A stretch of 64,000 bases of DNA, from positions 46,198,190 through 46,262,189 of the forward strand of contig CM045761.1 in the NCBI GenBank assembly GCA_025200525.1. The letters run 5' to 3'. The DNA is from Camellia lanceoleosa (taxonomy: Eukaryota > Streptophyta > Magnoliopsida > Ericales > Theaceae). A model generated the notes under the pieces. It was not told the DNA's origin. It worked only from the letters and a program-made list of their open reading frames with translations, and did not search any database. Positions 33,280-45,289 of this stretch are shown in pieces. The number at the start of each line of letters is the position of its first letter. Position 1 is the stretch's first letter. The translations under genes and the position numbers were made by a program.

Positions 33280-34003
33280 ACACAACGATGCCTTGGTAAT
33301 ATCCTTCCAGATTTGAGAGTGCTAGGTAAAACGAATTCTAATCAACCAGGGCAGCTCTTGTAACATCATGTATATCAGGTGTTACAAAGAGCTTGGCCTT
33401 CACCAAGATGATCTGGAACAATCCAATGGTCTAATGGTTGGGTTCAACGAAATGCCAAAGTGGCCCCTAGGAGTAGTAAGTTTGGAGGCACAGGCTGGCA
33501 CCAAGAAAGTAAAAACAGAGTTCACAATAATTGACACCCCCTCCCCTTACAATGTAATCCTGGAAAGACCATGGCTGCATGCAATGGGGGTTGTTCCCTC
33601 AACATTGCACCAACTATTGCGGTTCTCAACAGAACATGGAATTAAGGAGGTTCGAGGGATCAAGTACAGGCAAATAATTGCTCCATGGAAGCAATGAAAT
33701 CCCCCTGCAACATACGAGAAGCAGAAATAGCAGAGATTGAGGATGAGGACGTGAAGGTCCTTGAGGATGTCGGCAAAGAACCAGCTGAGAAAAGTGAGGA
33801 AGCTCTGAAGAAGATCCTGGTCCAGCAAGGGGTTGAAGAGTGCTTCTTCCCTCTCGACTCAGGCTTGGCCGAGGAAGAGGAAAAGCAATTAGAGGTATTC
33901 TTGAGAGAAAACCTTGAGGTGTTTTCCTGGACACCATACGAGATGTTTGGCATTTCCTTGAGGTCACTTGCCATAGACTAAATGTCGACAGGTCGGCCAA
34001 ACC
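33280..34003 (+). pseudogene. Tat-element protease and start of RT, degraded
   Basis: The retropepsin-like region shows RILINQGSSCNIMY at about 33335-33375. The usual form is LIDxGSS, so the catalytic Asp is replaced by Asn, and the protease would be inactive even without the stops. FTIIDTPSPYNVILERPWLH at about 33520-33585 is the conserved second half. An acidic linker follows (33685-33900), then the RT lead-in VFSWTPYEMFGI and, after a frameshift, EVTCHRLNVDRSAKP. This last peptide is cut at 34003 by the AAACC target duplication and resumes at 43911. Confidence 0.85.
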
Positions 34004-34194
34004 TATAGCGATCCCGGGTTTTAACCCTTGTTGTACAGTGATCCGGACTTGGTTCCGTAGATGTTAGCAGTTGTTCATTTCTAGTTTACATCCTTTCATA
34101 CTTTGTATTTGAATTATAGGATGCGTTAGGCGTGGTTTATTCTGAGTTGGTTGAGCTTAGGAACCAAAACTAGTTGCCCAGACTTTAGCCTGTC

Positions 34195-34496
34195 CGCTCG
34201 AGCGGATCTTTTGACGCTCGAGCGAGGACCTTGTTGTTGCTTGTCCGCTCGAGCGGGGGTTTTGGCGCTTGAGCGGGGAATACACCCATCCAGTATTTTC
34301 CTGTGTAGTGTTGGATGCTCGAGCGGGATTGGCGCTCGGCGGAGGTTAGTGAGGACGCTGAGCGGAGTTGGGCGCTTGAGCAGGGACCTGGTATGTCGAG
34401 ATTCTGAGAGTGTGCATCCGCCGCTTGAGCGGGAGTTTGGCCGCTCGAGCGGGAGTCTGTGAGTAGCGCTCGAGCGGGGGTTTCCACGCTTGAGCA
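34195..34496. repeat. CGCTCGAGCG palindrome array, eroded (5' LTR)
   Basis: About ten sites in the same positions as in the solo LTR. Several read CGCTTGAGCG (C-to-T at CpG), and others have lost two central bases, for example CGCTCGGCGG and CGCTGAGCGG. The 3' LTR has intact copies at some of these places and deletions at others. Confidence 0.75.
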
Positions 34497-35900
34497 GGGC
34501 GACTCTTATTTAAAAACGAGATCCGACTTTTTTATGACTTTTTCAAGATCTTTTCTCTCTCTTACTTTTCCAAAAAGCTATTTTCAGAGCTTCTCACTCT
34601 AAAACCGGCCCTTCTCTCTTAGATTTGATCTAGTATGAGTTGTTTGCTCACTCTTGGCCTTTAAAAAAGTTGTGTTGATCGTCGAGGGTTACATTTTAAT
34701 CTAAAAATTTTAGAATTTGGAGCATTTTGGTTTTGGTCTTCATCTCCATTGGAGCTCAAACTTTGAGGTAGGGAGAACCTACTCCATCTTATGAACTTTG
34801 TCTTTGAATTTTAGCATTTTGATATGTTGGGAGTTGTCGGGTTCTTTTGAGAAAGTTTGGGCCTTTGTGTAATTTTACAAAAGTTGGGGTTTTAATTATA
34901 TAAACCTACATGCAAATTAGGCATAGAGAAATGAGATTAATGTTGGGACATTGATGGAAATGGAACCTTAGGGTTGTTTTGTGAATTATGGCTATTTGCC
35001 CTAATTGGTTTAATTAATTAATGTATATAATTAATTAAAGAAAATGAGGAATTGAATTGAGAATGTTAAAATTGGGAATGTATGGCACTAAAGGGTGCAG
35101 TTGAATCATTTATTGCTCACCTAGGTGAAATGTTGATATATTATCTGTTTGTGCATTTATTTCCTGTTTAGAAATAATTGCTTGGGCTACCGGTGGAGGG
35201 TAGTTTTGAGTGTTGTAGACAATGCATGATGATTAGGCAAACTAAAACTAATCAATTGGATGTGTCATAGAGTATGATGGTTGATAGAATACATTAATTT
35301 TATGTATTGATGGATTATGCATATAACCAATGTGTTTATATGCATTATGTGTAGACGGTTGATAGGATACATTAATTTTATGTATTGATTGATTGCATAT
35401 ATGATTCTGTATTTATATGCATTGCTTGTGTATGGGAGGAGATGGGGGATGTACTCCACAGTTTAGGGGAAGATGGGGGATGTACCTCTAAACCGGTTAA
35501 TGGTTATGGGAAGATAGGGGATGGACCTCGGGATGCAGCTAATATGCTCTCCCATTGAAGTGATGATACAGCTCATATGCTTATCTATTGAAGTGTTGAT
35601 ATAACTCATATGCTTATCTGTGGTAGTAGTGATATAGCTCATATGCTTATCTATTGAGATGTTTGTTTGATTTGATAAAGCACTAAAATGTATATCATTT
35701 ATAAAGTATGGAAATGGTTTATGTGTTATTGATACAACACCAAAATGTGTATCCACCTTGGATTTCGAAAGTGTTATAGTGATGAACTATAATCTCATCA
35801 AAGGTTTTGGCCAGAGTACTGAGCCTTGTTTTCAAACTCAATATTGAATAAGAAATGGAAAGTGAATTGTAACATAGACTTGATTGTCATAGAATTGTAA

Positions 35901-36837
35901 TCTATACTATATATTAAGCAAAAGGGGTTTTTAACCCCAACCCTTGTGGGAGTTTCAATTTCCCAATCTAAATTTCTTGATTTTTTGATTTTTTTTTTTA
36001 AAAAAAACTTAGCATTTATTAACTTCTCCCAACCCCCAAGTCTTACCCTCATAATAATACTTTAATACATTAAAAAAAACCATAAAAAAAATTCTTTGAA
36101 ATCTAACACATTAATTCCTTGAAAAGTCCCAACAAATATGATTATTATCCCTCATAATAACACTTTAATGCATTAAGAACAAGTATAGAAAAAATTTCTT
36201 GAAAAGTCCAACACATATGATTATTATCAAAATATTAAACTTTAATATAATATAATATAATAAAAAAAAGAAGACATTTAATTTCTTGAAAATTCGAAAA
36301 CATATGATTATTATCAAAATATTAAACTTTAATATAATATAAAAAAGGGAAAAAACAAGACATTAAAAAAAAAAGAAAAAAAAAGACATTTAAAAATTAC
36401 AATTCACATATATAGATAATTGTAAATATATTAAAAAAAATAGGTTTCTAAACCCCAAGCCTTGTGGGAGCTCCAATCCTTCAATCTTAATTTTCTAAAT
36501 TTTTTATTTAAAAAAAAAAACTTAGCATTTATTGATTTGGTCAAAATCTCGTGATCAACATTTATTAACTTTTTCCAATCCACATGCCTGTATTTAATGA
36601 TTTGGTCAAAATTTCTGATTAGCATTTAAAATCCCCCTATATAAATAATTATAGATACAGCCCGTGCATAGTTACTGCAGTAGCATTTTTAATTTCTCAT
36701 GTACACTATGGTTAGTGATAAGATTGTTAAATTATTTTTATAAAAAATCTTAAAAAACATAATTTATTTATTAAAAAAATTTAAAATCAATATAAATATT
36801 TATAATTATTCCGTGCATAGCACGGGTTATAGGCTAG
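35901..36837 (+). mobile_element. Non-autonomous Helitron (937 bp)
   Basis: Starts TCTATACTATATATTAAG and ends GGCTAG (a CTRR end). The perfect hairpin CCGTGC-ATA-GCACGG is at 36811-36825, 12 bases from the 3' end. It sits between A and T with no target duplication: the 5' flank ends TTGTAA and the 3' flank starts TAAGATG. The undisturbed 3' LTR reads GAATTGTAATAAGATG at about 43464-43479, an exact empty site. The interior has no Rep/helicase and contains a partial second copy of its own 5' region (about 36445-36535 against 35921-36015). Confidence 0.95.
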
Positions 36838-37281
36838 TAAGATGTAAATGAATGTATAAGTGTTGACCATCTATTAACTGCTAATCTTTTAGTCATTGTT
36901 CATAGTTGGTTTAGTGTATTCCTACTGGGCTATGGCTCACCCTATACGGGACACCATTTTCAGGTATATGAAGCATGTCACCTCCAAGGACATTGCTTGG
37001 GAGGCTAGAGGCAAGCAGACGTTTGTGGTTTTGGTTATCTTTTGTTGTATTACATGTAATTTCAAGCCAAGGGCTTAATGTGTATTTGAGTTAGTACTCT
37101 CCTCTTTGTAACCAAGTGTTAGCTTGGAAAGCTGTAAGCCCATAGGGCATTTGATTCTGTTGTTAACATGTAATGTTTCTTGTAAAGAATTACTTTGTGG
37201 AATAGAATGATGTTTGTCTCTTATATCAATGTATGTCTAAATTGATGGGTTTAATGTTATTATTTTGAGGGCGTTACAACT

Positions 37282-37293
37282 TGGTATCAGAGC
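37282..37293 (+). other. Primer-binding site, initiator tRNA-Met type
   Basis: TGGTATCAGAGC, the standard complement of the plant initiator tRNA-Met 3' end, begins three bases after the LTR end at 37278. This is the usual primer for chromoviruses and Ty1/copia elements of plants. Confidence 0.92.
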
Positions 37294-37680
37294 GTACCGG
37301 GTTCGAATACTTTGGGTATGTGGGAAGTGATTAGGATCACAATGGGTTTGTCTCGCTTGTTAGCGACTTAGATGTAATGTTATGTGCTTATGTGATAACA
37401 TGTTTATGTGACTATTTGGGTATGGGATTTGGTTTTTAAGATGTTGATTGGATCCTTGGGTTTCTGGGAGTTCTGTTGGAAAGGCACCTGATCAATGCTG
37501 TTTCTAACTGGAACTCTAGTAACGCCTCGGGACTATCACTATCCGGAAATGAAATTCGTAAGTGCTTATGTGTTTATGTGCTTACGTGGAATGAATTACA
37601 GTTGTCTATGCATTAGGACGCGAGTTTTTAGTTTCGGCACATTTATGAAGGTGCTGATATCCTTTGTTACTGTTACTAGG

Positions 37681-38575
37681 ATGCCTAGGCGAGGAAGTTG
37701 TGATTTCTCTCCTTCTGCTCGGGAAGAGTTGCGGAAACAGTTTGTGGAGTTACGCCGAGGTACTACACCTTTGGTACGGTTTGAAAGATGGTTTGCTTAC
37801 CTGTCGAGGTTTGCTCCAGAATTGTTGGAGACGGAGGAATTGCGTTGTTTCGAGTTTGAGAGTAAGTTGCGTGATGACATCCGTGTAAGAAATGCGAGGT
37901 CTTGGCATAGAAGTTATAGTGTGCTTGTTGAGGCAGCTGCCCATGTAGAGGCTGCGGTGCTAGCAATGGGGCAGAGTGGGGAGGAAGCCATTTCGACGAC
38001 TCTTGTGACTCAGGGTGTTGGTAGGCCTTTTAAGAGGCAGAGGGGTTTAAACCCGCAACAGGGAGGTCGGGCTAGAACTACCCTTCCAGTGTCAGATTTG
38101 GGTTTGGGAGAGAGTAAGCAGAGGGTGTTAATTGTTTGAGATGTGGTCTGCTTTGGGCCACAAGGTTTTGATTTGCCCAGAGGAAGGGGCGGGGTTAGCG
38201 ATTCAACCGTAGTTGTACCACCAGATCATTTAACCAAAGCTTTGGGCGATCAAATGCTTTCGAGAGGGAGGCAGTTGTTGGGGTCTTCATCAGCCTAGAT
38301 TTTGAACCAGTCTCGTGCTTAGGCACCGCCTACTTGTTGGGTGTGTAATCAGTCGGGTCATATTCGACGTTTCTGTACTCAGCCGGGGGCTTCTTTAGGG
38401 GTTTTGCAACCTAGCCAGGCTCAATTTCATTCAACTAGGCAGGAACAGTATCGTTTTGGGGAACAAACAGGCCAGATTTTGAGGGCCCCAGTAGAGTCGA
38501 GTTCCCAAGCCCTAGTTGGGGGAAATTCGCAGTTGTTGCAAGTGTGGCTAGTTGGGGCACATCAGTAGTCCTTGT
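37681..38575 (+). pseudogene. Gag remnant with two zinc knuckles
   Basis: The likely start MPRRG at 37681 matches the N-terminus of Tekay/Del-like gag proteins. It runs almost at once into the middle of the capsid domain (FSPSAREELRKQFVELRRG, FERWFAYLSRFAPELLETEE, YSVLVEAAAHVEAAV), suggesting an internal deletion. The open frame stops at 38139. In other frames two CX2CX4HX4C knuckles follow: CWVCNQSGHIRRFC (38335-38376) and CCKCG-stop-LGHISSPC (38534-38575), the second with TAG in place of a Gln codon. The frame extends upstream of 37681 but without gag similarity. No pol follows. Confidence 0.8.
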
Positions 38576-38579
38576 TCGT

Positions 38580-41560
38580 GGCTTGTAAGCTCATAGAATA
38601 TCTTGGGTCAGAGAATGAACAATTTTGGCGGTCCAGCGAGGGACGACAGTGGTAGTAATACCAAGGGGTTGGGTTTGTTTTGACTAATCCGTTTTGTAAC
38701 CGGTGAATTATCGTTTTGTGGCCATTGGGTTCTATTGTGTAACCAATGTGTTTTGGGAATGTTGAAACACCTAAACTGTTTGTTTATATATATACATATG
38801 CGTGGCTTGTTAATATCCTTGGATAGGGTGGATTGGAACATGTTGTAGCTCTAAAGTTTTATCAATATAATAGGTTGTTGTGAGACTATAAAATTTTTGG
38901 TAATAATGCATTCTTATGCGTGTGTTTTGGTTTGGGAAAAGTGAGGGCTGTTGAGCCGTGTTTTCAAATTTAGAAGGATCACTGAGAAATGCGTATCTTA
39001 ATCAGAATTACTAGGGGGCGAGAACAGTTATACTTGCCGGATGCTTGAAACTTCATTGGTGTTATCTAATTGACCTCATGTACGTGAAAGTGATGTTGAT
39101 CTACTGTCGTGAGGACTCCTCGAGGGGATGTGAAGTGTGCGATTAATACTAGGTGTGGCATGTAATTAATATGGTATTTTACGAGGGCATAGCTCATAAT
39201 CTTGTTAGGATTAGACTTGTACCTTCGTGGTAGGTAATGATGCCGAATTGGCATGTGTAATGATTAGTCGTTTCGATAGAGGGAGTGTTAGTCCCTATAT
39301 ACGGGTGTGGCTGTTGGCATCGGGAGTAGTGTGTTATGGCCTAGTGCTACATCTTAGGTAGTAGCTTATGGACGTTTCCTAAGTTTTTGGACTTCCTTAA
39401 TTTGATCGAAAGTGATAGGTTTGTACCTTAACACTGGTTAGGTTGGAAGGTGCTGTCGTAAAGGTTGATTGGGTGTACAGCCCGTAGTTAGGGTGTGACC
39501 CGTGGATGGAGTCACAGTGGTATGGTGTTTGCGGATTAAGATGTGGGTTAATGATGAGGAGGGTGAGGACCTTTACTCTGCTGGATAGTTAAGATGGTGA
39601 GTCTTTGAAAGCCTTACCGGCAACATGCGACGGTGTCGGGGTTGGTTCACGGTGGTTGTCTAGCGGTAGCATTGGCTAGTGGTTTGGCACAGAAGCTGGG
39701 TGTCTTGATTGTACTCGCGAGGTGGGTGACAAATAAGGGTTGGAATGAAGAGTGGACCCTATAGGTCGTTAACGGATGAAGGTACTATGTTGGCTTGTGT
39801 TCAGCACGAACGGTGACTTGGTAGTGGTGAATGTCACGGTGTAGCAAACCCTGTCAGTTAACTCAGTACGAGGGAAGGGTTATGCAAATCTTATTACTAC
39901 GAGTTCAGTCGAGGTGGTGAGTGAAATCTCTAGATGAGGGAGTTTTGCACGGTGCGAAGCGTGTTAGTGTGTGGTTCGTATGGTTTCCGATTGAAATCAA
40001 GAGGTTGGATGTTTGGTAAAGTTAGGCCACTTCGGCATAAGTGTCCGTCGTCCAGTTTGGACAGTGGTAACACAAGTGAAGTAGGAGAGTTGTGAAGAGT
40101 GAGTGAGGTACTTAGTTGGAATCGTTTTGATTCGTTTGGTCCTTGTTAGTATGTTGTAAGGCACGGGGGTGTGCAATGTTATCCGTTGTGTCGTTATGTA
40201 ATTGGGAATTTCAAGTGTTTAAGAGTTCTTTTATGAAAGTTCTGTTTTTGGGTACAGTGTCATCAACGAGAGTATGATGGGTTTTGTGGGATGGCTATGT
40301 TGTGTTCCACTTGGGGTTCATTGGGTGCTCCTCGTAAACTAAAATTATTTTTGTTCAAGACCTTGAATTTATGGGGTAATAATGTACCATAATGTTGTTT
40401 TTACCCGTGTTTCGTCTTACACTTGTTGTGTGAAAGTTGACTGGAAGCTTTGTGTGCGAATGTTTTCGTGCTTCCTCTATTGGGTTATTGAGTACCAAAT
40501 ACCGGTTTAAGTATTGTGGGTAGTCGGGACGTGGTGGATGTCTCGGAACACTGTAGTGTTAGAATGCGTTTCACTATTATCATTATTATCGAGTCTGGAT
40601 AAGCTGGACTTTTCCATTCGTTAAGGTATTGTGAAAACGTAATGGGGTTGAGGAAAGCACTTGGGTAGGTAAATTTCGGTTCTGAGGGAGAGATATCTGG
40701 ATCCATTGATAGGTATTTGAACGTATGTTGAATATCTAGCTGTATTAATGAACTGTACGAATATTACATGTGTTTCAGTCTATGGTAATATTATGGAAGT
40801 TAATTTAGCATTATATATGTTAAATGTGATGTGGAAGTGCAAATGTATTACTAACAGTGAATGTGTTTCGAAATTGTGAACCATGCATGTTAGAAGTTGT
40901 TGAATTTGAAAGAAATGCATATCGATAGTGCAGGTTATAGAATATCTTGTAAATTGTCTCTTGAATAGAGATAGGATAACCAGTAATGGGTTAGGTTGTT
41001 GAATACTAAATTGTGTATTGTGGAGAAATTGATTTAATTCAAATGTTATGAGAAATTGCAATGAGAGGACTTGACCAAATCAAATGAGAATGGTTATGGG
41101 TTATGAATAACACCGTGTTTATAATAATAATAATAATAATAAATGTTTACAAAACTCTTGGACTTCGCATGAGAAATACGAAATTTATTTCCAAATGTTA
41201 ACGATGAAAACTTAATTATTTTTGAGAAAATGCCTTTTTAACCAGAGAATGATTTTCTTTGTATGCATACAAAAACTTGCATTGGTTATTCTATTCGGGA
41301 TTATGGTTGTTGAGTAGTGACTTAGCTTGGAGCGCTAGTTGGTTGTTCGCGAGTTGTTTTGGGAAAGGTTTGGTTTTGTTGTGACTTTTGTGCCGAAAGT
41401 GTTGTCGTTTGGAACATGTTCCCTTGGTTGGTCTCTTCCTTGGTAAGAGTGGATTGCAGGTTTGTAGTGAGAGTAGTTTCTTTCCTTGTACTCGGGTATT
41501 GGTGTTGTATGATCAGTTGGCCTTGTGTTTAGGCGTTTCGTTAATTTCGGGGACGAAATT
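38580..41560 (+). other. Non-coding internal domain of the gag-only element
   Basis: About 3 kb where pol would be expected. I recognise no protease, RT, RNase H or integrase motif in any frame on either strand. The sequence is G/T-rich on this strand from 38.9 to 40.3 kb and includes a small AAT microsatellite at about 41118-41141. The last 35 bases (TTTCGGGGACGAAATTCC) match the end-of-pol sequence of Tekay/Del-type chromoviruses, so the element kept its 3' margin. Confidence 0.6.
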
Positions 41561-41564
41561 CCTT

Positions 41565-41575
41565 AAGGGGGGAGG
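41565..41575 (+). other. Polypurine tract of the gag-only element
   Basis: AAGGGGGGAGG ending one base before the 3' LTR start (TATAGCG at 41577), the site where plus-strand synthesis is primed. Confidence 0.85.
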
Positions 41576-41576
41576 T

Positions 41577-43910
41577 TATAGCGATCCCGGGTTTTAACCC
41601 TTGTTGTACAGTGATCCAGACTTGGTTCGATAGATGTTAGTAGTTGTTCATTTCTAGTTTACATCCTTTCATACTTTGTATTTGAATTATAGAATGCGTT
41701 GGGCAGGTTTGTTACAGGTTGGTTGAGCTCAGGAACCAAAACTAGTTGCCCAGACTTTGGCTGTCGCTCGGCAGATCTTTGGCCTTCGAGCGGGGACCTT
41801 GTTGTTGCTTGTCCGTTCGAGAGGGGGTTTTGGCGCTTGAGCGGGGAATACACCCATCCAGTATTTTCCTGTGTAGTGTTGGATGCTCGAGCGGGAGATT
41901 GGCTGCTCGAGCCGGAGGTTGTGAGTGACGCTCGAGCGGGGAGTTAGGCGCTCGAGCGGGGACCTGGTATGTCGAGATTCTGGGAGTGTGCATCCGCCGC
42001 TTGAGCGGGAGTTTGGCCGCCGGCGGAGTCTGGAGTGGCGCCGGCGGGGTTTCCACGCTCTAGCGGGGCGACTCTTATTTAAAAGCGAGATCCGACTTTT
42101 TTATCACTTTTTTAAGATCTTTTCTCTCTCTTACTTTTCCAAAAAGCTATTTTCAGAGCTTCTCACTCTAAAACCGGCCCTTTTCTCTTATATTTGATCT
42201 AGTAGGAGTTGTTTGCTCACTCTTGGCCTTTACAAAAGTTGTGTTGATCGTCGAGGGTTACATTTTAATCTGAAAATTTCGGAATTTGGAGCATTTTGGT
42301 TTTGGTCTTCATCTCCATTGGAGCTCAAACTTTGAGGTAGGGATAACCTACTCCATCTTATGAACTTTGTCTTTGAATTTTAGCATTTTGATATGTTGGG
42401 AGTTGTCGGGTTATTTTTAGAAAGTTTGGGCCTTTGTGTAATTTTACAAAAGTTGGGGTTTTAATTATATAAACCTACATGCAAATTAGGCATAGAGAAA
42501 TGAGATTAATGTTGGGACATTGATGGAAATGGAACCTTAGGGTTGTTTTGTGAATTATGGCTATTTGCCCTAATTGGTTTAATTAATTAATGTATATAAT
42601 TAATTAAAGAAAATGAGGAATTGAATTGAGAATGTTAAAATTGGGAATGTATGGCACTAAAGGGTGTAGTTGAATCATTTATTGCTCACCTAGGTGAAAT
42701 GTTGATATATTATCTGTTTGTGCATTTATTTCCTGTTTAGAAATAATTGCTTGGGCTACCGGTGGAGGGTAGTTTTGAGTGTTGTAGACAATGCATGATG
42801 ATTAGGCAAACTAAAACTAATCAATTGGATGTGTCATAGAGTATGACGGTTGATAGAATACATTAATTTTATGTATTGATGGATTATGCATATAACCAAT
42901 GTGTTTATATGCATTATGTGTAGACGGTTGATAGGATACATTAATTTTATGTATTGATTGATTGCGTATATGATTCTGTATTTATATGCATTGCTTGTGT
43001 ATGGGAGGAGATGGGGGATGTACTCCACGGTTTAGGGGAAGATGGGGGATGTACCTCTAAACCGGTTAATGGTTATGGGAAGATGGGGGATGGACCTTGG
43101 GATGCAGCTCATATGCTCTCCCATTGAAGTGATGATACAACTCATATGCTTATCTATTGAAGTGTTGATATAGCTCATATGCTTATCTGTGGTAGTAGTG
43201 ATATAGCTCATATGCTTATCTATTGAGATGTTTGTTTGATTTGATAAAGCACTAAAATGTATATCATTTATAAAGTATGGAAATGGTTTATGTGTTATTG
43301 ATACAACACCAAAATGTGTATCCACCTTGGATTTCGAAAGTGTTATAGTGATGAACTATAATCTCATCAAAGGTTTTGGCCAGAGTACTGAGCCTTGTTT
43401 TCAAACTCAATGTTGAATAAGAAATGGAAAGTGAATTGTAATATAGACTTGATTGTCATAGAATTGTAATAAGATGTAAATGAATGTATAAGTGTTGGCC
43501 ATCTATTAACTGCTAATCTTTTAGTCATTGTTCATAGTTGGTTTAGTGTATTTCTACTGGGCTATGGCTCACCCTATATGGGACACCATTTTCAGGTACA
43601 TGAAGCATGCCACCTCCAAGGACATCGCTTGGAAGGCTAGAGGCAAGCAGACGTTTGTGGTTTTGGTTATCTTTTGTTGTATTACATGTAATTTCAAGCC
43701 AAGGGCTTAATGTGTATTTGAGTTAGTACTCTCCTCTTTGTAACCAAGTGTTAGCTTGGAAAGCTGTAAGCCCATAGGGCATTTGATTCTGTTGTTAACA
43801 TGTAATGTTTCTTGTAAAGAATTACTTTGTGGAATAGAATGATGTTTGTCTCTTATATCAATGTATGTCTAAATTGATGGGTTTAATGTTATTATTTTGA
43901 GGGCGTTACA
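41577..43910 (+). repeat. 3' LTR of the gag-only element
   Basis: 2334 bp, TATAGCGATCCCGGG to GGGCGTTACA, followed directly by the AAACC target duplication. It lacks the Helitron present in the 5' LTR. Its palindrome cluster (about 41765-42066) has several copies with central bases missing, for example CCGCCGGCGG and GGCGCCGGCGG where the 5' LTR has intact or nearly intact CGCTCGAGCG. Confidence 0.95.
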
Positions 43911-45140
43911 AAACCTGTCATCCAGCGAACGAGGAGGCCTACGTTGATGCATGTTGAGGCAGTGGAAGAAGAAGAGGAAGCGGATAAACTTCTGGAGGCC
44001 AGAGCCATTCGAGAGGTAAATTACCCAACATGGTTATCAAACATGGTTGTTGTAAAGAAAAAGAATGGAAAGTAGAAGGTCTGCGTGGATTTCACTGGCC
44101 TGAACAAGGCTTGTCCCAAATACAGTTTCCTATTACCCAAGATTGACCAATTGGTAGATGCCACTTCAGGGCATGGAAGGATGTGCTTCATGGATGCTTA
44201 CAGGGGGTACCATCAGATAGTCATGTACCCCCCTGATAAGGAAAAGACTGCATTTATCACCCCAAAAGGGCTATATTGCTACATAGTGATGCCTTTTGGG
44301 TTGAAAAATGCAGGAGCAACTTACCAGAGATTAGTAACTAAGATATTTAGACATCTAATAGGCAAAACAATGGAGGTATACATTGATGACATGGTCGTGA
44401 AGACCAAGGAACCTAAGGATCATCTGGCTGACCTGAAGACAGTCTTTGATATCCTAAGGACATTTCGGCTCCGACTCAATGCATCGAAGTGCGCATTTGG
44501 AGTTGGGTCAGGGAAGTTCCTGGGATACTTGGTCACCAGAAAAGGCATTGAGGCAAGCCCGGATCAAATCAAGGCCATCTTGGAGTTAAAAAGCCCAACG
44601 TCGGCAAAACAAGTACAGATGTTGACTGGAAGGGATGCAGCCCTAAACAGATTCATAAGCAGAAGTTTTGACAAATGCAAACTTTTCTTCAGTTTAGTGA
44701 AGAAAGCCACAGACTTTTTATGGACAGAAAAGTGCGTCGCCTTGGCCGACTTAAAGAAGTACTTGACCACCACTCTAGTTCTCTCGAATCTAGTACTTGG
44801 AGAGGAGCTACTCTTATACTTGGCAGTTTCAGAGCATGCAGTGAGTGCAGTGGTAATCAGAGAAGAAAATGGAGAACAAATGGTAGTTTACTACGTAAGT
44901 AAAACCCTAGTAGATGTAGAGACCTGATACCTATCCATGGAGAAGCTAACACTGGCTTCAGTAATGGCCTCTAAGAAGCTGAATCATTACTTTCAAGCCT
45001 ACAAGATTGTGGTGTTAACTAAGCATCCTTTGAAGTCCTTGTTGCACCAAGGAGATCTGACAGGCAGAATAGCCAGATGGGCAGTGGTATTGGGCCAATA
45101 TGACCTGGAGTTTAGACCCAGAACAGCAATCAAAGGCTAA
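43911..45140 (+). pseudogene. Tat-element reverse transcriptase and RNase H, degraded
   Basis: Resumes the frame cut at 34003. Landmarks: AIREVNYPTWLSNMVVVKKK, KVCVDFTGLNKACPK after a stop at about 44073, PKIDQLVDATSGHGRMCFMD, GYHQIVMYPPDKEKTAFIT, MPFGLKNAGATYQRL and the catalytic YIDDMVVKTK at about 44380. The connection follows (FLGYLVTRKGIEASPDQIKA). The first RNase H has ELLLYLAVSEHAVSAVVIRE, where the usual catalytic Asp is not apparent, and LTKHPLKSLLHQ. It ends with RIARWAVVLGQYDLEFRPR. The central ORF of 280 codons is open; stops at about 44073, 44926 and 45138 break the whole. Confidence 0.9.
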
Positions 45141-45289
45141 GTTTTGGTTGACTTCGTGGCCGAGTTCACACCAGGCGCCATCATACATTGGGCTTCGTTA
45201 AGCTGGGGTATACAATGTCTAGGTGAACAAGGAGAAACCCAGCTGGGGATAGCAGAATAGAGGAAAGAAAAGAAACTCAGGCCCTGTAG

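Larger units (their letters stand above)
34004..37278 (+). repeat. 5' LTR of the gag-only element, split by a Helitron
   Basis: 3275 bp, of which 937 bp (35901-36837) is Helitron. The remaining 2338 bp agrees with the 2334-bp 3' LTR. The palindrome cluster occupies 34195-34496, followed by CTTATTTAAAA in place of the TATA box. The 3' portion carries GGCTCACCCTATACGGG and the GGGCGTTACA end. Confidence 0.93.
34004..43910 (+). mobile_element. Gag-only LTR retrotransposon nested in the Tat element
   Basis: Complete by structure: LTRs at 34004-37278 and 41577-43910 with identical ends (TATAGCGATCCCGGG...GGGCGTTACA), a primer site two bases after the 5' LTR boundary, a gag remnant, a long non-coding middle and a polypurine tract abutting the 3' LTR. 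The 5-bp target duplication AAACC (33999-34003 and 43911-43915) is perfect, and removing the element restores the Tat pol frame through AKP. There is no protease, RT or integrase. The LTRs are very similar by eye outside the palindrome cluster, implying a fairly recent insertion. Mobility would depend on enzymes of a related chromovirus. Confidence 0.95.
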
